From assembly GCA_964588695.1 (NCBI GenBank), contig CAZPQK010000015.1, forward strand, positions 5,987 to 69,986: a stretch of 64,000 bases of DNA, read 5' to 3'. Below are positions 52,401 to 60,976 of this stretch, one piece after another (the first letter of the stretch is position 1; every line of letters begins with the position of its first letter). A program made the position numbers and the translations under genes. The stretch is from CAZPQK01 sp964588695 (GTDB lineage Bacteria; Krumholzibacteriota; Krumholzibacteriia; WVZY01; JAKEHA01). The notes under the pieces were generated by a model. It was not told the origin of the DNA. It worked only from the letters and a program-made list of their open reading frames with translations, and did no database searches.

Positions 52401-52899
52401 GGTCGGCTACTTTCGTAGAGCCTTCGACGTCGTCCACATCCAGCGCTTCGTAAACCCCGCCAGCTAGCGCGCCAAACAAAACATGCGCCAGGACCACCGA
52501 TGTACTGCGGATCGCAAAGAACCACGGGAAGAAGTAGGTGAATGTGTAGAAGTTGATCGCATAGATAGCGAGGCCCAGAAACGCCCCTCCGATGATGCCG
52601 GTTACCAGGCCGCCGCGATGGATTATGAACGCGATCGTCATCGCGTAAACCATCGACAAAACCAGATGAGTGAGAATCGCGACCGCCAGAGCGGCGCCAC
52701 TAAACGATGCCGGCGGCGGCAGGATATCCTGCCCCAAAACCGGCGAGGCAAGAAATCGGACCACAACCCACGCGCTGATGTCGGTAGTGGCCGGGACCGC
52801 CACTAGCATGACCGCTAAAAACGAAAGGCCCGCGACGACGCCAGACCACACGGCGGCGGTCCAATCGAAGTAAGATTTTTGCTCTCGGGTTGAACTCAT
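52390..52899 (-). CDS. Four-helix membrane protein of unknown function
   Basis: 169 residues with four hydrophobic segments: AAVWSGVVAGLSFLAVMLVA, ALAVAILTHLVLSMVYAMTI, GIIGGAFLGLAIYAINFYTF and SVVLAHVLFGALAGGVYEAL. Reminiscent of DUF1440/YagU-like proteins, but I cannot place it firmly. Lies between the SGNH hydrolase and the M48 gene; it overlaps the latter by 11 bases, so the two are likely coupled. Confidence 0.7.
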   Translation of the reverse strand: MSSTREQKSYFDWTAAVWSGVVAGLSFLAVMLVAVPATTDISAWVVVRFLASPVLGQDILPPPASFSGAALAVAILTHLVLSMVYAMTIAFIIHRGGLVTGIIGGAFLGLAIYAINFYTFTYFFPWFFAIRSTSVVLAHVLFGALAGGVYEALDVDDVEGSTKVADHAN

Positions 52900-52949
52900 T
52901 AACTCCTCCGACCCGGGCCGGACGTCTCAAGTCACATTTGTTTTGGGTG

Positions 52950-53945
52950 TTAAAACTGGCGAGTGACCAGGCCGTCATAAAGCGACTGTGCCATTACGCG
53001 AAGTCCCGCCGCGTTGTTGTGCGGGTCTACCAACGAGTTGCGATACTCGGGCAGGTACAAGTCCGTCGGGAACCGAACCACATCGACGCCGAGTTCCGCA
53101 AACAAGCGGCCGTAAGCGTCTAGCGGCACTTTCACAAACTCGACGCGTTCGTCTCCGTAAAAGAATACGACCAGGTCGATGTCGTGTTCGCGGCAGTAGC
53201 GTACCACACCGGCTGCCGCGTCGCGCACGTCCCGCCAGGCTGGAGCAGTCTCGTCGAAGCGCGCGATAAGGTCGCTTCGCGTGGAACTCGACCGTCGTAA
53301 CCAGCGAACTGTCGAAAGCACAAACGAGTTGGAAACGATCCACACTTTGACTTTACCCAGGCGGGCCCGTAACCCATCGGGCTCGGGTGGCTCCGCGCCC
53401 AGCAGTTCCGTTCTGGGCACGCTCGTCCGCCCCGTGCGCTTGGGGTTGGCGTCGTTGTTAACGACGACCCAGGCAATGACGTCGGGATTAATCTGTTCTC
53501 CGTGAGCGGCCAGAAACTCGTATTGATTGCGAGTGTTCCAGGAGCCAACACCGGCGCCCACGACGTCCCACCCTGCGTCGTTGTCGTCAGCAATCCCTTG
53601 CAATTGCATCGACGGCACGCTGGCCTGGGGAGCGCCCCAACCAAACACGACAGAGTCACCCAAGATCATGACGCGCTTTTTGTCGGGAGCAGGCCTGGAA
53701 GAAAACTCGGGCGTACGTAAACCCATCGAGTTCGTTTGGACTCGAACTCCCTGGTACTTCTTGTCAAGATTAGCGCGATGAATGTACGCGTAGCGATCGT
53801 CGGGCCGCATGTCATCAAAGTAGCGCGCGGCTTCGCGGAAGTATGCGATGCCCATCGGATCGGCTATTCGTAGGAAAACCTCCAGCAGAACAAATACAAC
53901 TGCCAGGGTAAACACGACGTAGCGTATGGCACCGCGCAGCTTCAC
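52950..53945 (-). CDS. SGNH/GDSL hydrolase with N-terminal membrane anchor
   Basis: 331 residues. One membrane segment (IRYVVFTLAVVFVLLEVFL) and then an SGNH fold: block I VMILGDSVVFGWG (Ser nucleophile), block II Gly in GVGSWNTRNQYEFLAAHG, block III N-N-D in WVVVNNDA, and the catalytic D-x-x-H near the end (SLVDPHNNAAG). Esterase or acyl transferase acting outside the cytoplasm, probably on glycans. The next gene upstream (SDR) ends one base before its start. Confidence 0.87.
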   Translation of the reverse strand: MKLRGAIRYVVFTLAVVFVLLEVFLRIADPMGIAYFREAARYFDDMRPDDRYAYIHRANLDKKYQGVRVQTNSMGLRTPEFSSRPAPDKKRVMILGDSVVFGWGAPQASVPSMQLQGIADDNDAGWDVVGAGVGSWNTRNQYEFLAAHGEQINPDVIAWVVVNNDANPKRTGRTSVPRTELLGAEPPEPDGLRARLGKVKVWIVSNSFVLSTVRWLRRSSSTRSDLIARFDETAPAWRDVRDAAAGVVRYCREHDIDLVVFFYGDERVEFVKVPLDAYGRLFAELGVDVVRFPTDLYLPEYRNSLVDPHNNAAGLRVMAQSLYDGLVTRQF

Positions 53946-54650
53946 TTAGCCGTTAGGGTTGGTGGCAAAAACGGTAAGCTCTGGTGTGAACCCGCGGTCG
54001 TCCATCGCCAGCATTCCACAAATTGCATGCGCAATCTCTTGCGAGCGAAGCTTGCGCTCGCTTTTCTCTTGTGGGTATCCGGCCGAGGCGGCGAAGTTGG
54101 TTAACACTTCGCTTGGGTTGATGACCATCACGCGAATGTTGAACTTGCGAAGTTCGTGGCGCCAGCAATCACTGGCTGCATTGAGCGCGGCCTTACTGGC
54201 CACGTATGCGGTGCCTCCGGCGAACCCTTTAAGTGCCGCCGTCGAAGACACATTAACAATGTTACCGTACTCGTTAGCCGCAAAATGTCGGGCGGCGACC
54301 TGGGCCATCTGCGTGGCCCCAACGAGGTTGGTGTCAAGTATTGCGCGGAATTCGTCCATGCTGAGATCGCTCAACGCTCCAAACTTTCCCCAGCCGGCAT
54401 TGTTGACAAGTACGTTGCAGTCGCCAAAGGCATCCAACGTTTCGGAAAATGCTCGCTCGCAGTCTTCGAACTTCGAAACGTCGGCTTGGATAGCCGTCGC
54501 GCCGGTTTCCTTAGCAGCCGCCCCCAAACGTTCGCTGTCTCGTCCGCAGATGGCAACGTCGGCGCCTTTATCCATCAGCTGCACCGCCAACTCCATTCCA
54601 ATACCAGAGCTGCCGCCGGTTATGAGCGCTTTAACTTTTGATAGTTTCAT
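53946..54650 (-). CDS. Short-chain dehydrogenase/reductase (SDR)
   Basis: 234 residues. NAD(P)-binding ALITGGSSGIGMELAVQL with ICGRDSERL, the NAG-type NNAG motif (LVNNAGWGKFGAL), catalytic Ser (VNVSSTAALKGFAG) and Y-x-x-x-K (YVASKAALN). Substrate not predictable. Coupled to the SGNH hydrolase and 18 bp after a DUF4286 gene. Confidence 0.92.
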   Translation of the reverse strand: MKLSKVKALITGGSSGIGMELAVQLMDKGADVAICGRDSERLGAAAKETGATAIQADVSKFEDCERAFSETLDAFGDCNVLVNNAGWGKFGALSDLSMDEFRAILDTNLVGATQMAQVAARHFAANEYGNIVNVSSTAALKGFAGGTAYVASKAALNAASDCWRHELRKFNIRVMVINPSEVLTNFAASAGYPQEKSERKLRSQEIAHAICGMLAMDDRGFTPELTVFATNPNG

Positions 54651-54668
54651 AGTCCCTCCCCAAAGGGC

Positions 54669-54977
54669 CTAGTCGATAACCTGGAAGATTGCACGCGACG
54701 CACGGAACTTGTCCGCGTAACGGTGGGTGTGGTCGGCCTGCAGCGCGGGCGCATGGTCGCGCTGATAGATGTCGAGCTGTTCACGTGTGGCCAGTTGGTA
54801 CTCAATACTATACGCGATGTAACCGTCAGATTCGACGGGTTCTTGCCGTCGACGCAGTGTATTACCCAAAAAGTGGCCGGTGGCCAGCACGTCGGGAATG
54901 TGATGCTCGCGCATCCACGCTAGCCAGTCGTCGTGTATGTCGGGCGCAATCGCCACGTTGACGCAGTAAATGACCAT
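54669..54977 (-). CDS. DUF4286-family protein
   Basis: 102 residues: MVIYCVNVAIAPDIHDDWLA and WMREHHIPDVLATG followed by AYSIEYQLATREQLDIYQRD and HAPALQADHTHRY. This is the compact ferredoxin-like dimer of DUF4286, related to heme-degrading or EthD folds; the function is unknown. Between the VOC and SDR genes, all on the minus strand with ~18 bp gaps. Confidence 0.85.
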   Translation of the reverse strand: MVIYCVNVAIAPDIHDDWLAWMREHHIPDVLATGHFLGNTLRRRQEPVESDGYIAYSIEYQLATREQLDIYQRDHAPALQADHTHRYADKFRASRAIFQVID

Positions 54978-54995
54978 GCTGACTCCTTGGCGCGC

Positions 54996-55370
54996 TTACA
55001 GGTCTTCGTAGAAAAACAGAGCGTTTCCGTCGGGGTCGTAGAACCCAAACTCCCGAGTTCCCCACGGTTGCTCTTTGACTGCGGTTCGCTCGCCAAGAAC
55101 CCCGAGGGGTTGCCACTCCGCAAACAGCGCCGTCGGGTCGTCCACAAAAAAGCGCAACTGCATCGCGCCGCCGTTCTTGAAGGTGGTCTCGTCGTGGCGC
55201 TGCAAATGGATCTCCGCACCCTCTCGTCGCACGCCGGCGTAACTCTTAGGAAACTCCGGGCTGGTGGCATCGGTAAATGCGTGCTTGAAACCAAGCTTGC
55301 CGTAAAACTCCAGCGCGTCTTCGACACTTCGAACCGGCAGCACCGGATGGATTGCTTTTATTGTGCTCAT
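54996..55370 (-). CDS. VOC-superfamily protein (glyoxalase/bleomycin-resistance fold)
   Basis: 124 residues: two beta-alpha-beta-beta-beta modules. HPVLPVRSVEDALEFYGKLG opens module 1, EIHLQRHDE and WGTREFGFYDPDGNALFFYE end module 2, with the metal-type Glu and His of the fold. Function could be lyase, resistance or dioxygenase; cannot be told. First gene of the VOC-DUF4286-SDR-SGNH run. Confidence 0.88.
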   Translation of the reverse strand: MSTIKAIHPVLPVRSVEDALEFYGKLGFKHAFTDATSPEFPKSYAGVRREGAEIHLQRHDETTFKNGGAMQLRFFVDDPTALFAEWQPLGVLGERTAVKEQPWGTREFGFYDPDGNALFFYEDL

Positions 55371-55414
55371 ACTAACTCACAAGTAAGGGCCTGAACGACA
55401 ATCATAACTTAGCA

Positions 55415-56074
55415 CTAACGAACGTACATGGCTTTGATCTTTCCCCACGTAAAATGACTGATGGAGACGGGCTGAATGCAATTCGGCGCGGCGATTAGAT
55501 CCTGACACCAGCTTGACACACCGTTAACAACCAGCGGCCACGACTCGGCCATTGGTTGCCACTCCCCGGTGCAGTCGAGGGCATCAAAACGCCCAGTTAG
55601 CGAGTGTGCCAGTGCACAAACCCATGCATCGCGAGCGCCCGCGCCGTTTCCGACGACGGTAATCGAATGGGCTATCACCGGTGCGACGTGACAAAACCCA
55701 TCGTAACGTATTTCGATACCGGTCAGGGCGGTACCCACCCAAGATGCATGGGGGATGTGTTCGTCGATCACGGTTAGGCCGCTCGCGCCAAGATCCAACC
55801 GATAACGAGCACCCGCGGTCGCGCTGGTGGCGCGATGCAGAACATGAATCGTGAAGGTGCCGGTATCGTTTTCCAGATGGCAGTCTAGAACCATCGGTGG
55901 GTCGACAACCACGGACAACGCGCCCGGCTGCGCCAATAACGGGAGCGAGTAAACCGTAAGGGCAGTTGCCAAACCGGCAAGCGCGCAAGTACCTCGGCCG
56001 CATTGGCCAAAGACGGCGCCGACAGACCGGGAGAGGCGTCGAACCAGCAGGGCAGGTGCAGTTCGTGTGCGCAT
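55415..56074 (-). CDS. Secreted protein of unknown function with C-terminal WGxIK motif
   Basis: 219 residues. Positively charged start, then a hydrophobic stretch (GTCALAGLATALTVYSLPLL) as signal peptide or anchor. The mature part has several Cys (VLDCHLENDT, GFCHVAPVI, WVCALAHSL, DALDCTGEW, SSWCQDLIAAPNC) likely forming disulfides; no family recognised. It ends PVSISHFTWGKIKAMYVR, with W210 nine residues from the end. The 170-residue protein at 5.4 kb shares the W-G-K-I-K-A ending, and two more proteins near 60 kb share W-G-x-I-K, with no other similarity. Confidence 0.7.
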   Translation of the reverse strand: MRTRTAPALLVRRLSRSVGAVFGQCGRGTCALAGLATALTVYSLPLLAQPGALSVVVDPPMVLDCHLENDTGTFTIHVLHRATSATAGARYRLDLGASGLTVIDEHIPHASWVGTALTGIEIRYDGFCHVAPVIAHSITVVGNGAGARDAWVCALAHSLTGRFDALDCTGEWQPMAESWPLVVNGVSSWCQDLIAAPNCIQPVSISHFTWGKIKAMYVR

Positions 56075-56121
56075 TCCAGAATTCTATCGGCGCCGATGGC
56101 TCAGGTCAAATCATGTGCAGA

Positions 56122-56937
56122 CTAGCCGGCCTGCTTCATATGAACATCGCGCTGCGGGAACGGGATGGTTACGCCGCCCTGGTCGAACGCTTTTTTAACA
56201 CCTTCGTGGACGTTAAAGTAAACATCCCAATAGGTAGCAGGGACGGTGAACGGGCGACAAACCAGGTTGACGCTGCTGTCCGCGTGTTCCACCACGCCGA
56301 CGAATGGCGCCGGTTCGGTAAGTACGTTCGGATCGCCTTTAAGCACATCCATCATGATACGTTTGGCGGTGTCGATGTCGTCTTCGTAGGAAATTCCAAA
56401 CACCATGTCGACGCGAATCGTTCCTTTGGTGCAATAGTTGACGATGTTGTCGCCGGAAAATTTTGCGTTGGGAACGATCACCGTTTTGTTTTCGTGGGTG
56501 CGCAGGGTGGTAACAAAAATTCCAACCGACTCGACGAATCCTTCGGTACCTGCTGCTTCGACGTAGTCACCCACCTTGACGGGGCGAAAAATAATCATCA
56601 AAACGCCGGCGGCAAAGTTCGACAGCGACCCCTGCAACGCCAAACCAATCGCGAGGCCAGCGGCACCGATGATGGCGACGAAAGACGTCGTTTGAATTCC
56701 CACTCGGCTGAGCGCGGCGACCACGACAAAGGTCAGCAACAGCGCGTACACCATATTGGTCGTGAACTTAATCAAAGTTTGGTCGACGTTGCGCGCATTC
56801 ATCAACTTGCGCACTCCACGGGTTACGCCCTTGGCCACCCAACGACCGATAACAAAAATGGCCAGCGCGGCCAGAATCTTTAGTCCGAACTCGGCGCCGA
56901 CTTCCTGTAGTTTCACAATCCAGTCTTGAAGCTCCAT
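56122..56937 (-). CDS. Small-conductance mechanosensitive channel MscS family
   Basis: 271 residues from the ATG at 56937 with GGAGAG upstream. Three membrane helices, the last being the pore helix ASFVAIIGAAGLAIGLALQG (Gly/Ala pattern), then VGDYVEAAGTEGFVESVGIF and the cytoplasmic vestibule VIVPNAKFSGDNIVNY with PFPQRDVHMKQ at the end. Releases solutes under osmotic downshock. Monocistronic; divergent from the DUF4388-HDOD gene across a CRP-type site. Confidence 0.95.
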   Translation of the reverse strand: MELQDWIVKLQEVGAEFGLKILAALAIFVIGRWVAKGVTRGVRKLMNARNVDQTLIKFTTNMVYALLLTFVVVAALSRVGIQTTSFVAIIGAAGLAIGLALQGSLSNFAAGVLMIIFRPVKVGDYVEAAGTEGFVESVGIFVTTLRTHENKTVIVPNAKFSGDNIVNYCTKGTIRVDMVFGISYEDDIDTAKRIMMDVLKGDPNVLTEPAPFVGVVEHADSSVNLVCRPFTVPATYWDVYFNVHEGVKKAFDQGGVTIPFPQRDVHMKQAG

Positions 56938-57016
56938 CGTGCTCTCCGTTTGGTAGGTGCAATGGCTCCGGAGAGGAGCCAAATGTGGTGTTGGCTTACT
57001 CCTTCGACCCGGCGAC

Positions 57017-57032
57017 CGTGACTTTGGTCACA
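57017..57032. promoter_or_regulatory. CRP-type operator CGTGACTTTGGTCACA
   Basis: One mismatch (C for T in the first position) to TGTGA-N6-TCACA. Lies in the divergent gap between mscS (start 56937) and the DUF4388-HDOD gene (start about 57145). No clear -10 at the standard class I or II distance was found on either side, so the mode of action is open. Confidence 0.5.
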
Positions 57033-57144
57033 TAAGTTAGCTCGCCTCACGATGCTCACGGCGCTAAAGCCGCCCCTCCCGCGTGCCGATAACCCATTGA
57101 CAACGGGTCACTTCGGCAATCATTTCCCACTAGGTGGAGGCAGC

Positions 57145-59265
57145 GTGCTAAGCGGCGATCTTTCCAACTTTCCAATCGCGGACCTGCTGGTCTTTCTCGG
57201 ACATATGGGCAAGGACGGCGTGCTGACGGTTTCGGGTGCCGACGACGGGGTCAACGTGAGCTTCGCGTCCGGTGCCGTGGTGGACGCCTACTCCGAGCCG
57301 GGCGATCGGGTACTGCTGGCATACCTTGGCAATCACGATGGACTCAACCCCACCGCGGTGGCGGGACTGCGCGCCGCGGCGACCGATACGGGCCTTCCGG
57401 TGCGACAGCTGCTTGACGATATCTCACTGGCCAACTCGGCCGCTGCTGGCCCCGCCATTGCGGCCGCTATTGCGGAGAGCCTGTTTCACCTGTGTCAGCT
57501 TGACCGCGGCGACTTTAAGTTTGTGGAGACGGCGGTCAACTTTTCGACCACCGGACATCGCGTGGAGAGCCTGGTGCTCGACGCGATGCGACAGGTCGAC
57601 GAAGTGCGCGACTGTATGACTCACCTCGGAGGCTCGCCCGAGGGTTTGGTGGTTACTGCGGGAGACGGTCCGACCGCCCCGGCCGGTGATGGAGTTGGTT
57701 CATGGCTGGAAACGAACCTCACGGCGCCCATTGTGCTCGGCGACCTGATTGCTAAGAGTCCCTTTGGTTCGCATGCCACCATCAAAGCAGTTCGCGTCGC
57801 CGTCGATCGCGGCGCTTATACAATCGCAACGTCAGCGCCGGTCGACAGTTCCCCACCACCAGTGGCGGCACAACCGTTGTTTGCGGCATTCCGTCGATCG
57901 CAAGCCCGTTCGCTAAAGCTTCCGCCGAAGGAACGTATGCAACTCACATTGTTGTTTGCGCGCGAGTGGTTTGATTGCGCCGCTTTGATTGGTGTGCGTG
58001 ACGGAGTGATTGAACGGTGCATGGTGTTTGATCGGCGAAGCAACCAACGCGCCCAACAAACACAGCCGGGCACCGCGGTGACGCAGTTTCCGGAGCTCGA
58101 CTACGTGGTCGCGCAGCAACGGTTCTTTCACTGTGGCAGTGGAGCGCCGGATTTCTTGAACAAAGACGACGCCGAACTACCACCAGGTGACGGCGCGTTG
58201 TATCCGTTGGGATCGTTGGGAGATATGGCGTTTGTTCTGTACGCGCGGGCTCCAATCGCTCCTGTCGATGCCGAGCCCGCACCCTTCCAACTACTAGAGA
58301 TTCTCGCCTGGAACTGCTGTCCCCCCGCCGATGTCGATAGCGACGACACTGGTGCGCCCACTCCGGAAGTACCGGCTACCCGAGCACCCGAAAAGCCACT
58401 GGCGTCGCAAAAAGCGTTGGCGTTGATCGACGAGCTTGGCGAGTTGCCGGCTATGCCGACCACAGTTAGCCGGGTGATCAATCTCCTTTCTGACCCCGAC
58501 GCCAACATGCGCGAAGTCACGCAAACAATTTCGCGTGACCCCGCTTTGACCGCACGGATTCTGCGCGTCAGCAACTCGGTGCTGTACGGGGGTGCGCAGG
58601 AAGTTACTTCGTTGGACCGGGCGTTGGTGCGGTTGGGGTTAAGGACAGCGCGCAGCATTGCGATCGTAACGGCGACGCGTTCTCTGTTTCCCACTGGCGA
58701 TGACGATATGGAATCGTGGGCCCGACGACTGTGGCAACACTCGGTGGAAACGGGAGTGGCCGCGCGTCGCATTGCTCGCATCGCCGGGTCGGTCGATCCA
58801 GAAGAAGCGTTCGTCGCAGGCTTGTTGCACGACATTGGCAAAGTCGTCATGCTGATTAAGTGCACCGATGCGTTTCATCGAATAGTACGCGCGCAGGCCA
58901 GCGGCGCCGACGGCCTCGCGGCCGAACGCGACGAACTTGGTTTTGACCACGCGCTTCTGGGTGGTGCACTTGCCGAGCGATGGGGGCTGGCGCGGGAACT
59001 TGTGCAAGCAGTGCATCGCCACCACTGGCCCGACGACGCGGATGAGCCCGACACCCTGGTCGACATCGTCGCGTTGGCCGATCACATCGCGCACGTCTAC
59101 GGCGCCGAACCATCGTTCGCCGCGCACCTTACCCGCGCCGAAGCGATGTCCGAGTTGGCCGAACGCATTGGCCTGCCGGTTGAAGAGTTGCAATCGGAGT
59201 GGGATCTAAGCGATGAGTCACTCGACAGCACGACGGAAACGCGTTCGCCAGTGGCAGTTAGCTAG
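57145..59265 (+). CDS. DUF4388-HDOD signalling protein
   Basis: 706 residues from a GTG with GGAGG four bases upstream. An ATG at 57052 would add 31 residues but the fold begins only after them. N-terminal DUF4388 (GDLSNFPIADLLVFLGHMGK, then DGVLTVSGADDGVNVSFASG), a long middle part with a low-complexity Pro-rich linker (TPEVPATRAPEKPL), then HDOD: LGELPAMPTTVSRVINLLSD, ISRDPALTARILRVSNSVL, VRLGLRTARSIAIV. It keeps a true LLHDIGKVVM metal motif, unusual for HDOD. Related DUF4388 proteins act in type IV pilus or c-di-GMP-linked control. Confidence 0.85.
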   Translation: MLSGDLSNFPIADLLVFLGHMGKDGVLTVSGADDGVNVSFASGAVVDAYSEPGDRVLLAYLGNHDGLNPTAVAGLRAAATDTGLPVRQLLDDISLANSAAAGPAIAAAIAESLFHLCQLDRGDFKFVETAVNFSTTGHRVESLVLDAMRQVDEVRDCMTHLGGSPEGLVVTAGDGPTAPAGDGVGSWLETNLTAPIVLGDLIAKSPFGSHATIKAVRVAVDRGAYTIATSAPVDSSPPPVAAQPLFAAFRRSQARSLKLPPKERMQLTLLFAREWFDCAALIGVRDGVIERCMVFDRRSNQRAQQTQPGTAVTQFPELDYVVAQQRFFHCGSGAPDFLNKDDAELPPGDGALYPLGSLGDMAFVLYARAPIAPVDAEPAPFQLLEILAWNCCPPADVDSDDTGAPTPEVPATRAPEKPLASQKALALIDELGELPAMPTTVSRVINLLSDPDANMREVTQTISRDPALTARILRVSNSVLYGGAQEVTSLDRALVRLGLRTARSIAIVTATRSLFPTGDDDMESWARRLWQHSVETGVAARRIARIAGSVDPEEAFVAGLLHDIGKVVMLIKCTDAFHRIVRAQASGADGLAAERDELGFDHALLGGALAERWGLARELVQAVHRHHWPDDADEPDTLVDIVALADHIAHVYGAEPSFAAHLTRAEAMSELAERIGLPVEELQSEWDLSDESLDSTTETRSPVAVS

Positions 59266-59294
59266 TCACCCGAGACCGCTAACACTTTCTTAAC

Positions 59295-59323
59295 TTGACC
59301 GGTCGGCCCTCGGCGTTTACTCT
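59295..59323 (+). promoter_or_regulatory. Sigma-70-type promoter of the beta-helix gene pair
   Basis: TTGACC at 59295-59300, a 17-base spacer, TACTCT at 59318-59323: five of six -35 bases and correct spacing. About 160 bases of leader follow before the first beta-helix gene. The best promoter match in this part of the window, though called by eye. Confidence 0.55.
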
Positions 59324-59328
59324 TTCCT

Positions 59329-59488
59329 TGACTAGGGAGAGAACTTCCAGGAGAAACCTGGGGCTTGCTCGAACTGGGTCAATCCCACCGTAACCCGATT
59401 CCCCCTGCTGAGCCACGTCGTGACCACGTCACGCTGGCCTTGAAATGTAGTTACGCACCCTCGACCGGGGAGAACGCCCGGGGGTAAC
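59329..59488 (+). promoter_or_regulatory. Structured 5' leader of the beta-helix gene pair (candidate)
   Basis: Starts at the predicted transcription start and contains TTGAC pairing with GTCAA (59378-59382) around a CCAGG-AGAAA-CCTGG hairpin, then further GC-rich hairpins to the gene start. I do not recognise a known riboswitch class. Could be a cis-regulatory RNA for the secreted proteins or only chance structure. Confidence 0.3.
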
Positions 59489-60976
59489 ATGCGCTGCGCC
59501 CGCCCATTTATTCGGGCAGCTTTCAGCCCGCGAAACGGTGGTTTCACCACCTACATTCATTTTGGATGTACGTCGGAGATACCTCGCGCCCGCGGTCCGT
59601 TTATAAGTTTCATCCTGCCGTTGCTGGCGTTACTCATCCAATCGAACACACTCGTGGCGGCGACCTGGTACGTCCACCCCGGTGGCGCAGGCGATGCCAC
59701 CACCGTCCAGGCTGGCGTCGACCTGTCGAGTCATGGAGATACCGTGTTGGTCGCCCCGGGAACCTATGCCGACACGACGACGATGTTGGTCGACGGCGTC
59801 TACCGCACCGTCACGCTGCACCTGACCAAAGACATCGTGCTGATCGCCGAAGGCGACACCTCGAACACGACGATCGGTGGACCCGACAGCGACGTCGCCA
59901 TCTTTGCCGAAGGCGTGGGACCAACCGGCCGGATCGAGGGTCTGCGGATCGAAACCGCGTTTATTCCGTATGGGTGCGCCGCACGATCGGCCGACGCTAT
60001 GACAGAGCCACCAACCCGTCACGCTGGCGAGCAAATCGGACTATATGCCAAAGACTGTAGTTTAATCGTCGATAGTTGCTTGTTTATGAACAACGGGCAC
60101 TGCGCTGAGTTGTACAACTCGCCCGTTTCCATCGTTGGAACTGTACTGTCTTGGGCGTTGTTTGGAATTTTCTGTGAAGCGGGTTCCGACGCGACGATAT
60201 CGAACTGCCGAGCATTCTTAATGGCGTCTCCGATCTCCGTAATTGCCTGCAACCCGGCCATTACCGACAACCACTTTGGCGGCATCGGGCAGATGTGCAC
60301 TGCCGTATCGGTCTACTCCGGAGGAGCACCGTACATTGCCCGCAACTATTTCGATCACATTCGACCGACAGCCATTATCATCGGGAGTTCCGAACCGATC
60401 ATCGAGGACAACTATTTCGCCGAGGGGTTGACGGCGATCTTTATGTCCGTCGGTACGGAAGTCCCAATCATTCGAAACAATATTTTCTACGACCACGGTA
60501 GCTGGGTTATCTCCATCACCAGCGGAGCGCCAGTGCTTGAGGGCAATACTTTCGATCTTAATGACAACACTGTTGGAAGTATCGCGATTGCCGTTCAGGG
60601 GGTAGTAAAGCCGCCCGTTATTCATCGAAACTTGTTTACACGGTTCGAGTACGGAATCGTTTGTTTTGGCAACGCGACAACGACTACCGAATGCAATAAC
60701 TTCTTCGCAGTACCTAATCCTTACTTTGAGAACTGCCCGGATCAGACGGGCATTAACGGGAATATCTCGGTGGACCCGCAGTTTTGCGGGACCTGGGATA
60801 GTGGCAACTGGTTCCTCCAAAGCGACTCGCCCTGCGCACCCGGTAACCACCCCGACGGCTACAACTGTGGCCAAATCGGCGCTAGAGGCGTGGGCTGCCA
60901 GGCGACACCCGTTCGAACCCTGACCTGGGGCGCCATCAAGCAGGGCTTCGCCCCCAAGACAAAGGAAACACCATGA
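59489..60976 (+). CDS. Secreted right-handed beta-helix protein, first tandem copy, C-terminal WGxIK motif
   Basis: 495 residues. Hydrophobic signal region PFISFILPLLALLIQSNTLV followed by AATWYVHPGGAGDATTVQAG, the standard entry of pectate-lyase-like helices, with turns of the type TLHLTKDIVLIAEGDTSN and VPIIRNNIFYDHGSW. Several conserved Cys-bearing rungs. Ends PVRTLTWGAIKQGFAPKTKE; W480 is 15 residues from the end. No catalytic residues recognised, so binding or structural. Near-identical to the next gene in three blocks (59647-59950, 60335-60505, 60730-60893). The start is uncertain and the N-terminus is atypical. Confidence 0.82.
   Translation: MRCARPFIRAAFSPRNGGFTTYIHFGCTSEIPRARGPFISFILPLLALLIQSNTLVAATWYVHPGGAGDATTVQAGVDLSSHGDTVLVAPGTYADTTTMLVDGVYRTVTLHLTKDIVLIAEGDTSNTTIGGPDSDVAIFAEGVGPTGRIEGLRIETAFIPYGCAARSADAMTEPPTRHAGEQIGLYAKDCSLIVDSCLFMNNGHCAELYNSPVSIVGTVLSWALFGIFCEAGSDATISNCRAFLMASPISVIACNPAITDNHFGGIGQMCTAVSVYSGGAPYIARNYFDHIRPTAIIIGSSEPIIEDNYFAEGLTAIFMSVGTEVPIIRNNIFYDHGSWVISITSGAPVLEGNTFDLNDNTVGSIAIAVQGVVKPPVIHRNLFTRFEYGIVCFGNATTTTECNNFFAVPNPYFENCPDQTGINGNISVDPQFCGTWDSGNWFLQSDSPCAPGNHPDGYNCGQIGARGVGCQATPVRTLTWGAIKQGFAPKTKETP
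59647..59950. repeat. Block of near-identity shared by the tandem beta-helix genes (5' copy)
   Basis: Nearly base-for-base identical to 61014-61317, offset 1367. Similarity stops abruptly at both ends, while sequences between this and the 60730-60893 block have diverged. Suggests recent duplication plus gene conversion. Confidence 0.85.
60730..60893. repeat. Block of near-identity shared by the tandem beta-helix genes (3' copy)
   Basis: Identical or almost so to 62097-62260 at the same 1367-base offset; it encodes the last helix turns up to GARGV. A third, less perfect block (60335-60505 with 61714-61884) has a 1379 offset, so a 12-base length difference lies between. Confidence 0.85.
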
